Assembly: GCF_006715635.1 (NCBI RefSeq)
Contig: NZ_VFNP01000001.1
Location: 3,224,001 to 3,288,000 of the forward strand
Direction: 5' to 3'
Source: Streptomyces sp. SLBN-118
Lineage (GTDB): Bacteria > Actinomycetota > Actinomycetes > Streptomycetales > Streptomycetaceae
DNA length: 64,000 bases
Part shown: positions 55,784 through 64,000 of the stretch, piece by piece
Numbering within the stretch: position 1 is the first letter of the stretch
Layout: the number at the start of each line of letters is the position of its first letter
Notes under the pieces: generated by a model
What the model saw: the letters and a program-made list of their open reading frames with translations, nothing else
Database searches by the model: none
Told to the model about the DNA's origin: nothing
Program-made: the position numbers and the translations under genes

Positions 55784-56233
55784 ATGACCCTGCACTGGAA
55801 ACTGGTCGTCGATACGTCCGACCCGCACGCCCAGGCCGACTTCTGGGCCGCGGCCCTCGGCTACGAGGTCGAGGACAACAGCGCACTCATCGAGCGGCTG
55901 CGCGGATACGGGCAGTTGCCGGAGGGATCGACGGTCCGGTCGCACGGCCGGGATGCCTTTCGCGACTACGTCGCCATCCGGCATCCGGACGATCCCTTCG
56001 ACAAGGACACCGGGATGGGACGCGGACGCAGGCTGCTCTTCCAGCGCGTCCCGGAGGCGAAGACGACCAAGAACCGGCTGCATCTCGACCTGCACGTCGG
56101 CGCGGAGCAGCGCGAGGCGGAGGTGGCACGGCTGGAGGGCCTGGGGGCGCGCGTCCTCTACCACGCGGACCAGCCGGAGGGCGTGTGGACGACGATGGCC
56201 GACCCGGAGGGCAACGAGTTCTGCGTGGAGTAG
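55784..56233 (+). CDS. VOC family (glyoxalase/dioxygenase-like) protein
   Basis: A 149-residue protein with two betaalphabetabetabeta modules. It begins MTLHWKLVVDTSDPHAQADFWAAALGY, with HLDLHV and ADPEGNEFCVE in the second module. The metal-site His/Glu residues are plausible, but the reaction is unknown. ATG 55784 is placed by the promoter, and there is no ribosome-binding site. The divergent partner and shared operator suggest joint control. Confidence 0.88.
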   Translation: MTLHWKLVVDTSDPHAQADFWAAALGYEVEDNSALIERLRGYGQLPEGSTVRSHGRDAFRDYVAIRHPDDPFDKDTGMGRGRRLLFQRVPEAKTTKNRLHLDLHVGAEQREAEVARLEGLGARVLYHADQPEGVWTTMADPEGNEFCVE

Positions 56234-56256
56234 GGGGTGCGGTGCGGGGCGGCCGA

Positions 56257-56463
56257 CTACTCCGGGTCGTTCCAGGTGAAGGACTCCAGCCCCGCGCACT
56301 CCACCTCGGCATCCGTCCACCGGCCCCGGGCACGCCGTGTTGCCAGCGCGATCAGGCCGACGAGCAGGCCCATCACGCCCACGGTGATGAAGGCGGTCAT
56401 CACTCCGGTGCGCAGAGCCAGTCCGCCCAGGGTCGTCAGGATGACGAACGGATCCAGGTTCAT
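56257..56463 (-). CDS. Small membrane protein, unknown
   Basis: A 68-residue frame with one or two hydrophobic segments (about residues 6-42) followed by a basic stop-transfer RRARGR and an acidic tail ending ESFTWNDPE. No family is recognised and there is no clear ribosome-binding site, but codon use looks Streptomyces-like and the hydrophobic pattern is coherent. Confidence 0.4.
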   Translation of the reverse strand: MNLDPFVILTTLGGLALRTGVMTAFITVGVMGLLVGLIALATRRARGRWTDAEVECAGLESFTWNDPE

Positions 56464-58098
<1,635 letters not shown>

Positions 58099-58164
58099 GC
58101 CACTGAGAGGTCCCCGACTCCGTCCCCGAGCTTCCGGGAGGTCCCACGACCGCCACCCCCCACC

Positions 58165-58204
58165 GACTGCATGCGTGTGCATATACTTGCGCACGCATGC
58201 AGTC
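58165..58204. promoter_or_regulatory. Large palindromic operator upstream of the FMN reductase gene
   Basis: GACTGCATGCGTG (58165-58177) and CACGCATGCAGTC (58192-58204) are perfect 13-bp arms around 14 bases that contain TATACT (58182-58187), a good -10 element. A repressor bound here would cover the core promoter of the reductase gene starting at 58236. Confidence 0.75.
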
Positions 58205-58235
58205 ATCTTCGGAGTACGCGCAAGGGGAAAGGCCC

Positions 58236-58784
58236 ATGACCCGGACGTTCCTGTTCCTGCTGGGCAGCAGCCGCACCGGCGGCAACACCGAGACGCTGGC
58301 CCGCCTGGCCGCCGAACAGCTCCCGGCCTGGGCCGAGCAGCGCTGGCTGCGGCTGTCCGAGTTCCCCCTCGCGGAGTTCGAGGACCTGCGCCACGAGGGC
58401 GACGGCAGCTACCCCGCACCCGAGGGGCATGCCGCGACGCTGCTGGACGCCACGCTGGAGGCGACCGACCTCGTCATCGCGTCCCCGCTGTACTGGTACA
58501 GCGTCTCGACCTCGGTCAAGCGCTATCTGGACCACTGGTCGGGCTGGCTGCGGGTGCCGGGCACGGACTTCAGGGCGCGGATGGCCGGGCGGACGCTGTG
58601 GGGCGTCACCTCGTACGCGAGCACTGCCGACAAGGCCGAGCCGCTGATCGGCACCCTGCGCAACACCGCCGACTTCATGGGCATGCGCTTCGGCGGCGTC
58701 CTGCTCGGCAACGGCACCCGGCCGGGCCAGGTGGAGAACGACGCGGACGCGACCGCCCGCGCCAAGGAGTTCTTCACGCGCTGA
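58236..58784 (+). CDS. NADPH-dependent FMN reductase / flavodoxin-like oxidoreductase
   Basis: A 182-residue flavodoxin-fold protein with the FMN phosphate-binding loop GSSRTGGNTETLAR at residues 9-22 and SPLYWYSVSTSVKRYLDHW, typical of NAD(P)H-dependent FMN/azo/quinone reductases. ATG 58236 has GGGGAAAGG upstream; ATG 58197 in frame lies in the palindrome and is less likely. The operator suggests induction by a compound. Confidence 0.9.
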   Translation: MTRTFLFLLGSSRTGGNTETLARLAAEQLPAWAEQRWLRLSEFPLAEFEDLRHEGDGSYPAPEGHAATLLDATLEATDLVIASPLYWYSVSTSVKRYLDHWSGWLRVPGTDFRARMAGRTLWGVTSYASTADKAEPLIGTLRNTADFMGMRFGGVLLGNGTRPGQVENDADATARAKEFFTR

Positions 58785-58789
58785 CGCCT

Positions 58790-59677
58790 TCAGGCCGTGA
58801 CGTCCTTCGTCGTGAAGCGCGCCCATGCCGCCGATCCGAAGACCGCCGCGTAGAGGCCCTGCAGCTCGAGGTTCTTGACCACCTCGTCCCAGTACACCGG
58901 CTCTCGCAGCAGGTCGGCGAACGACAGCCAGTAGTGCGGGAAGAGATACGGGTGGATTCCGTGCAACTGCGGGATCGCGTCCAGGATCTGCACCGTGATC
59001 AGCAGTCCGACCGTCGTCGCCATCGCCGCGATGCCGCTGCCCGTCAGGGTCGAGACGAACAGGCCGAGTGCCGCGATCCCGGCCAGCGACGCCGCAACGA
59101 CGACGACGATCAGCCCGGCCCGCAGCAGCCCGTTTCCGAACGAGATCCGGGTGCCGGAGATCGTCGTGACATCGCCGAGCGGAAAGAGCAGCGCCCCGAC
59201 GGCGAACGCGGATGCCGCCACGACCAGAGTCGCGACAAGGCAGAAGGCGCAGGCCGTGGCGTACTTGGCGAGCAGCAGCCGGGTCCGGCCCGCCGGGGCG
59301 ACCAGCAGATAGCGCAGTGTTCCGGCGTTCGCCTCGCCCGCGATCGCATCGCCCGCGACGACGCCGATCGCCATCGGGAGGAAGACGGGCAGGGTCGCTG
59401 CGAGCGCGGCGAAGACCAGGAACAGGCCGTTGTTGGTGATCTGCCCGATGAACGCGGGCCCCTCACCACTGCCGCCGCCGGCCTGCCCTCCGTCGCTCGT
59501 CTCGATCTTGACGGCGATGCCGATCAGTACGGGAACGCCGGCCAGCACACCCAGCAGGGCGAGCGTGCGCCAGCGCCGCAGTGTGGTGGTCAGCTCGGAG
59601 CGGAAGAGGCCGAGCGTCCACACCGGGCTGCTCGTCCTTTCCCGTGCGGCCCCTGCGAGCGTGTCAGCCTGCGACAT
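58790..59677 (-). CDS. ABC transporter permease
   Basis: A 295-residue ABC-2-type permease with six hydrophobic segments and a long first periplasmic-type loop. Features such as GEANAGTLRYLLVAPAGRTRLLLAKY match the subfamily. GGAGGG precedes ATG 59677. It overlaps the ATPase gene by 14 bases, and together they form an exporter of unknown substrate. It converges on the FMN reductase gene 5 bp away. Confidence 0.92.
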   Translation of the reverse strand: MSQADTLAGAARERTSSPVWTLGLFRSELTTTLRRWRTLALLGVLAGVPVLIGIAVKIETSDGGQAGGGSGEGPAFIGQITNNGLFLVFAALAATLPVFLPMAIGVVAGDAIAGEANAGTLRYLLVAPAGRTRLLLAKYATACAFCLVATLVVAASAFAVGALLFPLGDVTTISGTRISFGNGLLRAGLIVVVVAASLAGIAALGLFVSTLTGSGIAAMATTVGLLITVQILDAIPQLHGIHPYLFPHYWLSFADLLREPVYWDEVVKNLELQGLYAAVFGSAAWARFTTKDVTA

Positions 59678-60596
59678 CGAAACCCTCCCCGGTCAGCGCG
59701 ACGAAGGCGTCCTCGAGCGAGGCCCGCTCGATCCCGAAGCCCCGTACCCGTACGCCCGCCTGGACCAGCGCCGCGTTGAGCTCCGCGAGGTCCTTCACCG
59801 GCGGCTCGCCACTCACCTTCTCCTCGGTGACGGCCAGATCGGTCACCCCCTGCTCCTTGAGAATGCGCGCGGCATCGGCCGGGTCGGGGGTGGTGACCAC
59901 CAGCCGCCCGCGCGCGCCGGCCGCGAGATCGGCGACCGGACCCTGGATGATCAGCCGCCCCTGGGCCATCACCGCCGCATGCGTACAGACCTGTTCGATC
60001 TCGTCGAGGAGATGCGAGGAGAGAAAGACCGTGGTCCCGTCGGCCGCCAACTGCCGTACCAGCGAACGGATCTCCCGCATGCCCTGCGGATCCAGACCGT
60101 TGGTCGGCTCGTCGAGCACCAGCAGTTTCCGCGGTTGCAGCAGCGCGGCCGCGAGTCCCAGCCGCTGCTTCATGCCGAGGGAGTACGCCTTGGCCTTCTT
60201 GCCCGCGGCCGAGGTGAGCCCGACCCGGTCAAGCGCCGCGCCGACGCGGGTGCGCCGGGTGCGCGGATCGGCGCTGGGGTCGGCGGAGTCGTAGCGCAGC
60301 AGATTGTCCCGGCCACTCAGGAACCCGTACAGCGCGGGCCCTTCGATCAGCGCGCCCACCTGCGGCAGTACGGTGCGCACCGCGCGGGGCATGGGTCTGC
60401 CGAGGACCGTGGCACTGCCCGCGGTCGGTTCGATGAGCCCCATCAGCATCCGGATGGTGGTGGTCTTGCCGGAGCCGTTGGGGCCGAGGAACCCGAAGAC
60501 GCTGCCGTCGGGCACGCTCAGATCCAGTCCGTCGACGGCCAACTGTCCGCCCCGGTACCGCTTGGTGAGCCCGCGCGTCTCGATGACGGCTGTCAT
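59664..60596 (-). CDS. ABC transporter ATP-binding protein
   Basis: A 310-residue ATPase with Walker A GPNGSGKTT, signature YSLGMKQRL, Walker B LLVLDEPTNGLD and switch His in SSHLLDE. A C-terminal extension of about 80 residues resembles DUF4162-type regulators of such exporters. ATG 60596 has GGGGGGA upstream. It may share an operon with the LolA-like gene, but a strong hairpin separates them. Confidence 0.94.
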   Translation of the reverse strand: MTAVIETRGLTKRYRGGQLAVDGLDLSVPDGSVFGFLGPNGSGKTTTIRMLMGLIEPTAGSATVLGRPMPRAVRTVLPQVGALIEGPALYGFLSGRDNLLRYDSADPSADPRTRRTRVGAALDRVGLTSAAGKKAKAYSLGMKQRLGLAAALLQPRKLLVLDEPTNGLDPQGMREIRSLVRQLAADGTTVFLSSHLLDEIEQVCTHAAVMAQGRLIIQGPVADLAAGARGRLVVTTPDPADAARILKEQGVTDLAVTEEKVSGEPPVKDLAELNAALVQAGVRVRGFGIERASLEDAFVALTGEGFDVAG

Positions 60597-60624
60597 TCCG
60601 GTCCCCCCGTTCACTCGGTCAGCG

Positions 60625-60661
60625 GTCCGCCCCGCCGTATGGAGCGTACGGCGGGGCGGAC
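60625..60661 (-). terminator. Terminator of the LolA-like gene
   Basis: A perfect 15-bp stem GTCCGCCCCGCCGTA / TACGGCGGGGCGGAC with a 7-base loop, 42 bp after the stop codon and upstream of the ABC ATPase gene. Confidence 0.85.
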
Positions 60662-60702
60662 GGTCAACGCGTGTCGTGCTACCCGATGTGGTGCTGCTGG
60701 CG

Positions 60703-61977
60703 CTACTTGCCCTCGTTGGCGGCCTTCACGAGCGCGTCCTTGGTCACGGCGCCGACATAGAACGTGCCGTCGTCCGTCATCAGGGCGTTGACCAGGCGGG
60801 TCTTGAAGACCGTGCCCGAGCCGAACTTCCCCTCGACCTTGTCGCCGAGCGCGTCAAGGAGCTTGCTCGCCTCCGGCGGCACATCGCCGTCCTTCGGCGC
60901 GCCGGAGGCCTTGCCGCCGGGCGTCTCGATCTTCGCGATGGAGGTCCAGCCCTCACCGATGACGTTCAGGCCCTTGAAGTCCTCGGCGCCCTCGACGCCC
61001 TCGTGACCCTTGAACTCCTTGGGGCCCTTGAAGTCCTTCGGACCCTTGAACTCCTCGTGGTTCCCGGCGCCCTTGCCCTTCTCCAGCTCGTCGGCCTCGG
61101 TGACCTTCGCCCCCTTGGGCGGGGTGAAGTCGAAGGTGGAGGCGGCCGGCTTGGAGAAGTCGACCTTGGTGAAGCCCGCGTCGACCACGGCCTTGCCGCC
61201 GCTGGTCGGCGTGAGCGTGAACTTCAGCGGCACGCCCTTCTCCGCGTCCACCGCGATCTTGATCGAGCCGATCGTCGAACCGCTCTGCTTGGGCTTGATG
61301 ACCAGCTGGTACGCATCGCGGCCTGCCACCCGTGCCGTACCCCCGACAGTGACCGACGTGGTGTCGTCCGCGGCCTTCAGCGCCTCGTCGGCGAACTGCT
61401 TCGGCGTGGTCGGGAGGTCCTTCGGCAGGGCCTCGTGCTTCTTGCCCTTGTGACCGGAGCCGTCGTCCTTGGCGTGGAAGGCCTCGTTCGAGGCACTGTC
61501 GTACGCCCAGACCTCGCCGCCGTTGTGGATCAGGCTGTACTCGGCGGCGTCCTCCAGGATGGAGACCTTCGCCTTGTCCGGGCCGTCGGCCGCGACGCGC
61601 AGGGTGTGCGAGCCGGACGCCAGTTCCATCAGCTTGCTCTCGGGAGCGGCGGACGAGCCGCCGCCCTGGCCCTTGGGGCTGAAGGAGCCGCCGCCCAGCC
61701 CGGCGAGGCCGCCCAGCGGGAGGCCGAGGTCCGTGTTGATCTTCACGGTGCCGGACAGCTGCTGGGTGTCCGAAGCGGCCATCTTCTCGATGAGTTCCTG
61801 CGCGGTGATCTTCGGCAGATCGGGGTCACCGGAGGCAGCGAGCGCCGGGACGAGCCCGATGGTCGCCGCCGCCACCCCGGCCACCGCGACCGGGACGAAG
61901 TAGCGCGCCGCCCTGCCGCGGCCCGCTGCGAGGTCCTCGGCCTCTTCGGTGGTCTGTGCGCTGTCGTTCGGTGCCAT
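60703..61977 (-). CDS. Membrane-anchored LolA-like lipoprotein-sorting-type protein
   Basis: A 424-residue exported protein. A cytoplasmic N-terminus is followed by one hydrophobic helix (about residues 26-48), then a LolA/LppX-like beta half-barrel with TAQELIEKMAASDTQQLSGTVK near its start, ILEDAAEYSLIHNGGEVWAYD and later AGRDAYQLVIKPK. A charged insert has EEFKG/DFKG-type repeats (about residues 305-340). Such proteins bind lipids or polymers at the envelope. GGAGG lies 11 bases upstream of the ATG. Confidence 0.85.
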   Translation of the reverse strand: MAPNDSAQTTEEAEDLAAGRGRAARYFVPVAVAGVAAATIGLVPALAASGDPDLPKITAQELIEKMAASDTQQLSGTVKINTDLGLPLGGLAGLGGGSFSPKGQGGGSSAAPESKLMELASGSHTLRVAADGPDKAKVSILEDAAEYSLIHNGGEVWAYDSASNEAFHAKDDGSGHKGKKHEALPKDLPTTPKQFADEALKAADDTTSVTVGGTARVAGRDAYQLVIKPKQSGSTIGSIKIAVDAEKGVPLKFTLTPTSGGKAVVDAGFTKVDFSKPAASTFDFTPPKGAKVTEADELEKGKGAGNHEEFKGPKDFKGPKEFKGHEGVEGAEDFKGLNVIGEGWTSIAKIETPGGKASGAPKDGDVPPEASKLLDALGDKVEGKFGSGTVFKTRLVNALMTDDGTFYVGAVTKDALVKAANEGK

Positions 61978-62105
61978 GGTGTGCCCTACCTCCGTGGTTG
62001 GTCAGGGTGGCGCTGTTCAACTGACTCCATCTGACCAAATCGGGCGAACAGAAGCGTCAGTCCGCGGGAGCAACTTGGCGTACTGCTATGGGATGACAGT
62101 AGGAC

Positions 62106-62140
62106 GCGGCGCCTCCCCCAACCAGTAGGGGAAGCGCCGC
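62106..62140 (-). terminator. Terminator retained after the DUF3455 remnant
   Basis: GCGGCGCCTCCCC pairs with GGGGAAGCGCCGC; the single mismatch becomes a G-U pair when read as minus-strand RNA, so it serves minus-strand transcripts ending at the DUF3455 remnant. Confidence 0.7.
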
Positions 62141-62165
62141 ATGCCCAGTTGAGGAGGGGTTGGTT

Positions 62166-62375
62166 CTGGATGAAGACGTAATCGGCCCCGTAGGGGACGC
62201 CGACGACGGCTCCCTGCTCGCAGCCGCCGGCCGGGGCGACGCCGCCCACGGTGTTCAGCCGGAACGTCTCCTGGGTGTTCGCCAACAGGCCCCGCTTCTT
62301 GCCCGACTGGGTCGCCTTCAGGTCCAGCTCGGCGATGTTCCCGGGAACGCTGCGGTGTGCAGGTTGGCGTAATGC
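62166..62375 (-). pseudogene. Remnant of a DUF3455-type secreted protein gene (C-terminal part)
   Basis: The minus-strand frame gives PGNIAELDLKATQSGKKRG, then FRLNTVGGVAPAGGC and GVPYGADYVFIQ. These are the conserved end of DUF3455 proteins, which normally close shortly after VPYxADYVF. Upstream of this the frame has no start or signal peptide. A neighbouring frame just upstream reads WHYANLHTAAFPG, which looks coding, so a frameshift near 62345 is likely. The 5' two-thirds of the gene is missing. Confidence 0.6.
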
Positions 62376-62537
62376 CAACGCCCCGTGCGTCGACTTCCGG
62401 GCATCAGTACGGAGTGGATCCGAGATTGGACTCAACCCAAGAATGTGACCCGTACCACACACCTCGGGTTGATCCCGAAGCAGATCGCGGTGCCGTGGTA
62501 ATGGGTTTGTCAGTCCGCGGGCTGACAGTCATCGGCG
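62376..62537. other. Short non-coding stretch beside the polyprenyl synthase gene
   Basis: Nothing recognisable. It probably contains the polyprenyl synthase 3' end region and whatever remains of the upstream part of the DUF3455 gene, too degenerate to read. Confidence 0.4.
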
Positions 62538-63548
62538 TCAGCCCGCGCGGTGGACCACCGCGTCGCAGAGCTCCTCCAGGGCTGCCTTCGCATAGCACTC
62601 GGGCAGCGGGGCGAGCATCGCCCGCGCCTCCTCCGCGTACCGCACGGTGTCACGCCTGGCCTGCTCCAGCGCGGGGTGGACACGCAGCCGCCGCAGCGCC
62701 TCGCCGTGCCGGGCGTCGTCCGTCAGATCACTGTCCAGCAGGGCGACGAGCTCCAGATCCTCGGGCCGGCCGTGCGCCTCCGCCTCCGCGCGCAGACGCA
62801 GCACCGGGAGTGTCGGGATGCCCTCGCGCAGATCCGTGCCGGGCGTCTTGCCCGACTCGTGCGAGTCGCTCGCGATGTCGAGTACGTCGTCGGCGAGCTG
62901 GAAGGCCACGCCGAGCCGCTCTCCGTACTGGGTGAGGATGTCCACGACACCCTCGTCGGCGCCGGACATCATCGCGCCGAACCGGCCGGAGACCGCGATC
63001 AACGAGCCCGTCTTGCCACCGATGACATCGAGGTAGTGCTCGACCGGGTCGCGGCCGTCGCGCGGCCCCGCCGTCTCCAGAATCTGGCCGGTGACCAGCC
63101 GCTCGAAGGCCTCGGCCTGGATGCGTACGGCCTCGGGGCCCAGGTCGGCCAGTATGTGCGACGCCCTCGCGAACAGGAAGTCGCCGGTCAGCACGGCCAC
63201 GGAGTTGCCCCAGCGGGCGTTGGCGCTGTCCACGCCGCGCCGCACATCGGCCTCGTCCATCACGTCGTCGTGGTACAGCGTCGCGAGATGGGTGAGCTCG
63301 ACGACCACGGCCGAGGGCACGACACCCGGCGCGTACGGATCACCGAACTGGGCCGCCAGCATCACCAGCAGCGGCCGGAAGCGCTTGCCTCCCGCGCGTA
63401 CGAGATGCTGTGCGGCCTCCGTGATGAAGGGCACCTCGCTCTTGGTGGCATCGAGCAGACCCGCCTCGACAGCCGCCAATCCGGTCTGGACATCGGCCTC
63501 AAGAGCCTGGTCCCGCACGCTCAGCCCGAACGGCCCGACGACGGTCAC
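62538..63548 (-). CDS. Polyprenyl diphosphate synthase (long-chain, menaquinone side chain type)
   Basis: A 336-residue all-alpha E-prenyltransferase. It has GGKRFRP (residues 53-59), the first Asp-rich motif DDVMD (94-98) and the second DDVLD (220-224). Small residues before the first motif fit a long-chain product such as the hepta- to nonaprenyl tail of menaquinone. GTG 63548 has GGAGA upstream. Its proximity to the nuo/kor genes fits quinone-based respiration, but it is not in their operon. Confidence 0.93.
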   Translation of the reverse strand: MTVVGPFGLSVRDQALEADVQTGLAAVEAGLLDATKSEVPFITEAAQHLVRAGGKRFRPLLVMLAAQFGDPYAPGVVPSAVVVELTHLATLYHDDVMDEADVRRGVDSANARWGNSVAVLTGDFLFARASHILADLGPEAVRIQAEAFERLVTGQILETAGPRDGRDPVEHYLDVIGGKTGSLIAVSGRFGAMMSGADEGVVDILTQYGERLGVAFQLADDVLDIASDSHESGKTPGTDLREGIPTLPVLRLRAEAEAHGRPEDLELVALLDSDLTDDARHGEALRRLRVHPALEQARRDTVRYAEEARAMLAPLPECYAKAALEELCDAVVHRAG

Positions 63549-63723
63549 GAGGGGATCTCCTGTCTGCTGACGGTCACACGGATTGTCGATGTGTCGCTGG
63601 ATGCACTCAAGTCAGCGTATCCGGTCGCCTTTCGATCACCATGGGCGCCTTCCCGCCACCACCGGTATGTTCGTGATCAGCTGGTACGACATCGAGTGAC
63701 CCATTTGCCAGGAAGCTCCTGCC

Positions 63724-64000
63724 ATGCGCATCCGCACCGATTTCCCGTACGAGACCGCCCACGAGGACGTCCGAATCGCCCTCAAGGACGGCACGCGACT
63801 GTACGCGCGCCTCTGGCGGCCGCTGACCGGCGAACCCGTCCCCGCCCTGCTCGAGTATGTGCCCTTCCGGCTGACCGACTGGACCGCGCCGCGCGACTAC
63901 CAGCGCCACCCCTGGTACGCGGGCCACGGCTACGCCTCCGTACGGGTCGATGTGCGCGGACACGGCAACAGCGAGGGCCTGCCCGGCGACGCCTACGACG
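63724..64000 (+). CDS. S15/CocE-type hydrolase (X-Pro dipeptidyl-peptidase family), N-terminal part
   Basis: The first 92 residues of a frame that runs off the window. MRIRTDFPYETAHEDVRIALKDGTRLYARLWRP and YVRVDVRGHGNSEG-like residues (here ASVRVDVRGHGNSEG) match the start of CocE/NonD alpha/beta-hydrolases. The catalytic Ser lies beyond the window. AGGAAG is about 9 bases upstream of ATG 63724. Confidence 0.85.
   Translation, partial: MRIRTDFPYETAHEDVRIALKDGTRLYARLWRPLTGEPVPALLEYVPFRLTDWTAPRDYQRHPWYAGHGYASVRVDVRGHGNSEGLPGDAYD

Overview
The window is chromosomal DNA of a high-GC actinomycete, almost certainly a Streptomyces. The evidence is the strong G/C bias at third codon positions, the rpsL-rpsG-fusA-tuf / rpoBC / rplJL / rplKA-nusG-secE order, a 1161-residue RpoB with a TTG start, frequent GTG starts, many genes that look leaderless, and a close homologue of the Streptomyces griseus aminopeptidase. 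The left half (to about 27.5 kb) is core chromosome; the right half mixes core and accessory genes. I see no rRNA, CRISPR array, insertion sequence or prophage.

Layout. 0-1.3 kb: 3' end of a secreted-type protein with a lectin/beta-propeller tail, possibly a PIG-L-type deacetylase. 1.4-18.6 kb, all on the minus strand: the information-processing block tuf, fusA, rpsG, rpsL, rpoC, rpoB, rplL, rplJ (with an L10-type leader and an attenuator-like hairpin), a small lipoprotein-like ORF that may be a remnant, rplA, rplK, nusG, secE, then tRNA-Trp. 18.9-27.3 kb: aspartate aminotransferase, adenosine deaminase, a TetR/NAD(P)-binding divergent pair, murB, an MFS exporter with its own TetR, two MaoC-type dehydratase subunits, and rpmG. 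27.3-32.7 kb: tRNA-Met, tRNA-Thr, an amidohydrolase-like protein, an atypical SDR protein, a frameshifted GyrI-like pseudogene, tRNA-Tyr, yajQ, ogt and a small membrane protein.

32.7-35.2 kb: APC permease, YccF protein and HtpX protease. 35.4-45.3 kb: a ten-gene complex I-type operon nuoA-B-C-H-I-J-K-L-M-N with mostly overlapping stop/start codons. It lacks nuoD, E, F and G, and its NuoC has a long repetitive tail. 45.5-49.0 kb, divergent from nuoA: two closely related sensor histidine kinases and a response regulator. 49.3-52.3 kb: 2-oxoacid:ferredoxin oxidoreductase korAB. 52.3-56.5 kb: HxlR regulator with a divergent NmrA-like gene, RarD-type permease, a CGNR zinc-finger/SRPBCC fusion divergent from a VOC protein, and a tiny membrane protein. 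56.8-64 kb: secreted M28 aminopeptidase with P domain, FMN reductase behind a large palindrome, an ABC exporter, a LolA-like protein, a DUF3455 remnant, a polyprenyl diphosphate synthase (menaquinone-tail type) and the start of an S15/CocE hydrolase.

How the parts fit: the right half groups respiration-related functions. These are a complex I membrane/quinone module without its NADH-input subunits, a ferredoxin-reducing KorAB, and a prenyl synthase for quinone tails. The FeS relay subunits NuoB and NuoI are kept while NuoE/F/G are not, so ferredoxin-linked electron input or assembly with subunits encoded elsewhere are the two main readings (inference). Several small regulator/target pairs have clear palindromic operators in their intergenic regions, and these are annotated individually.
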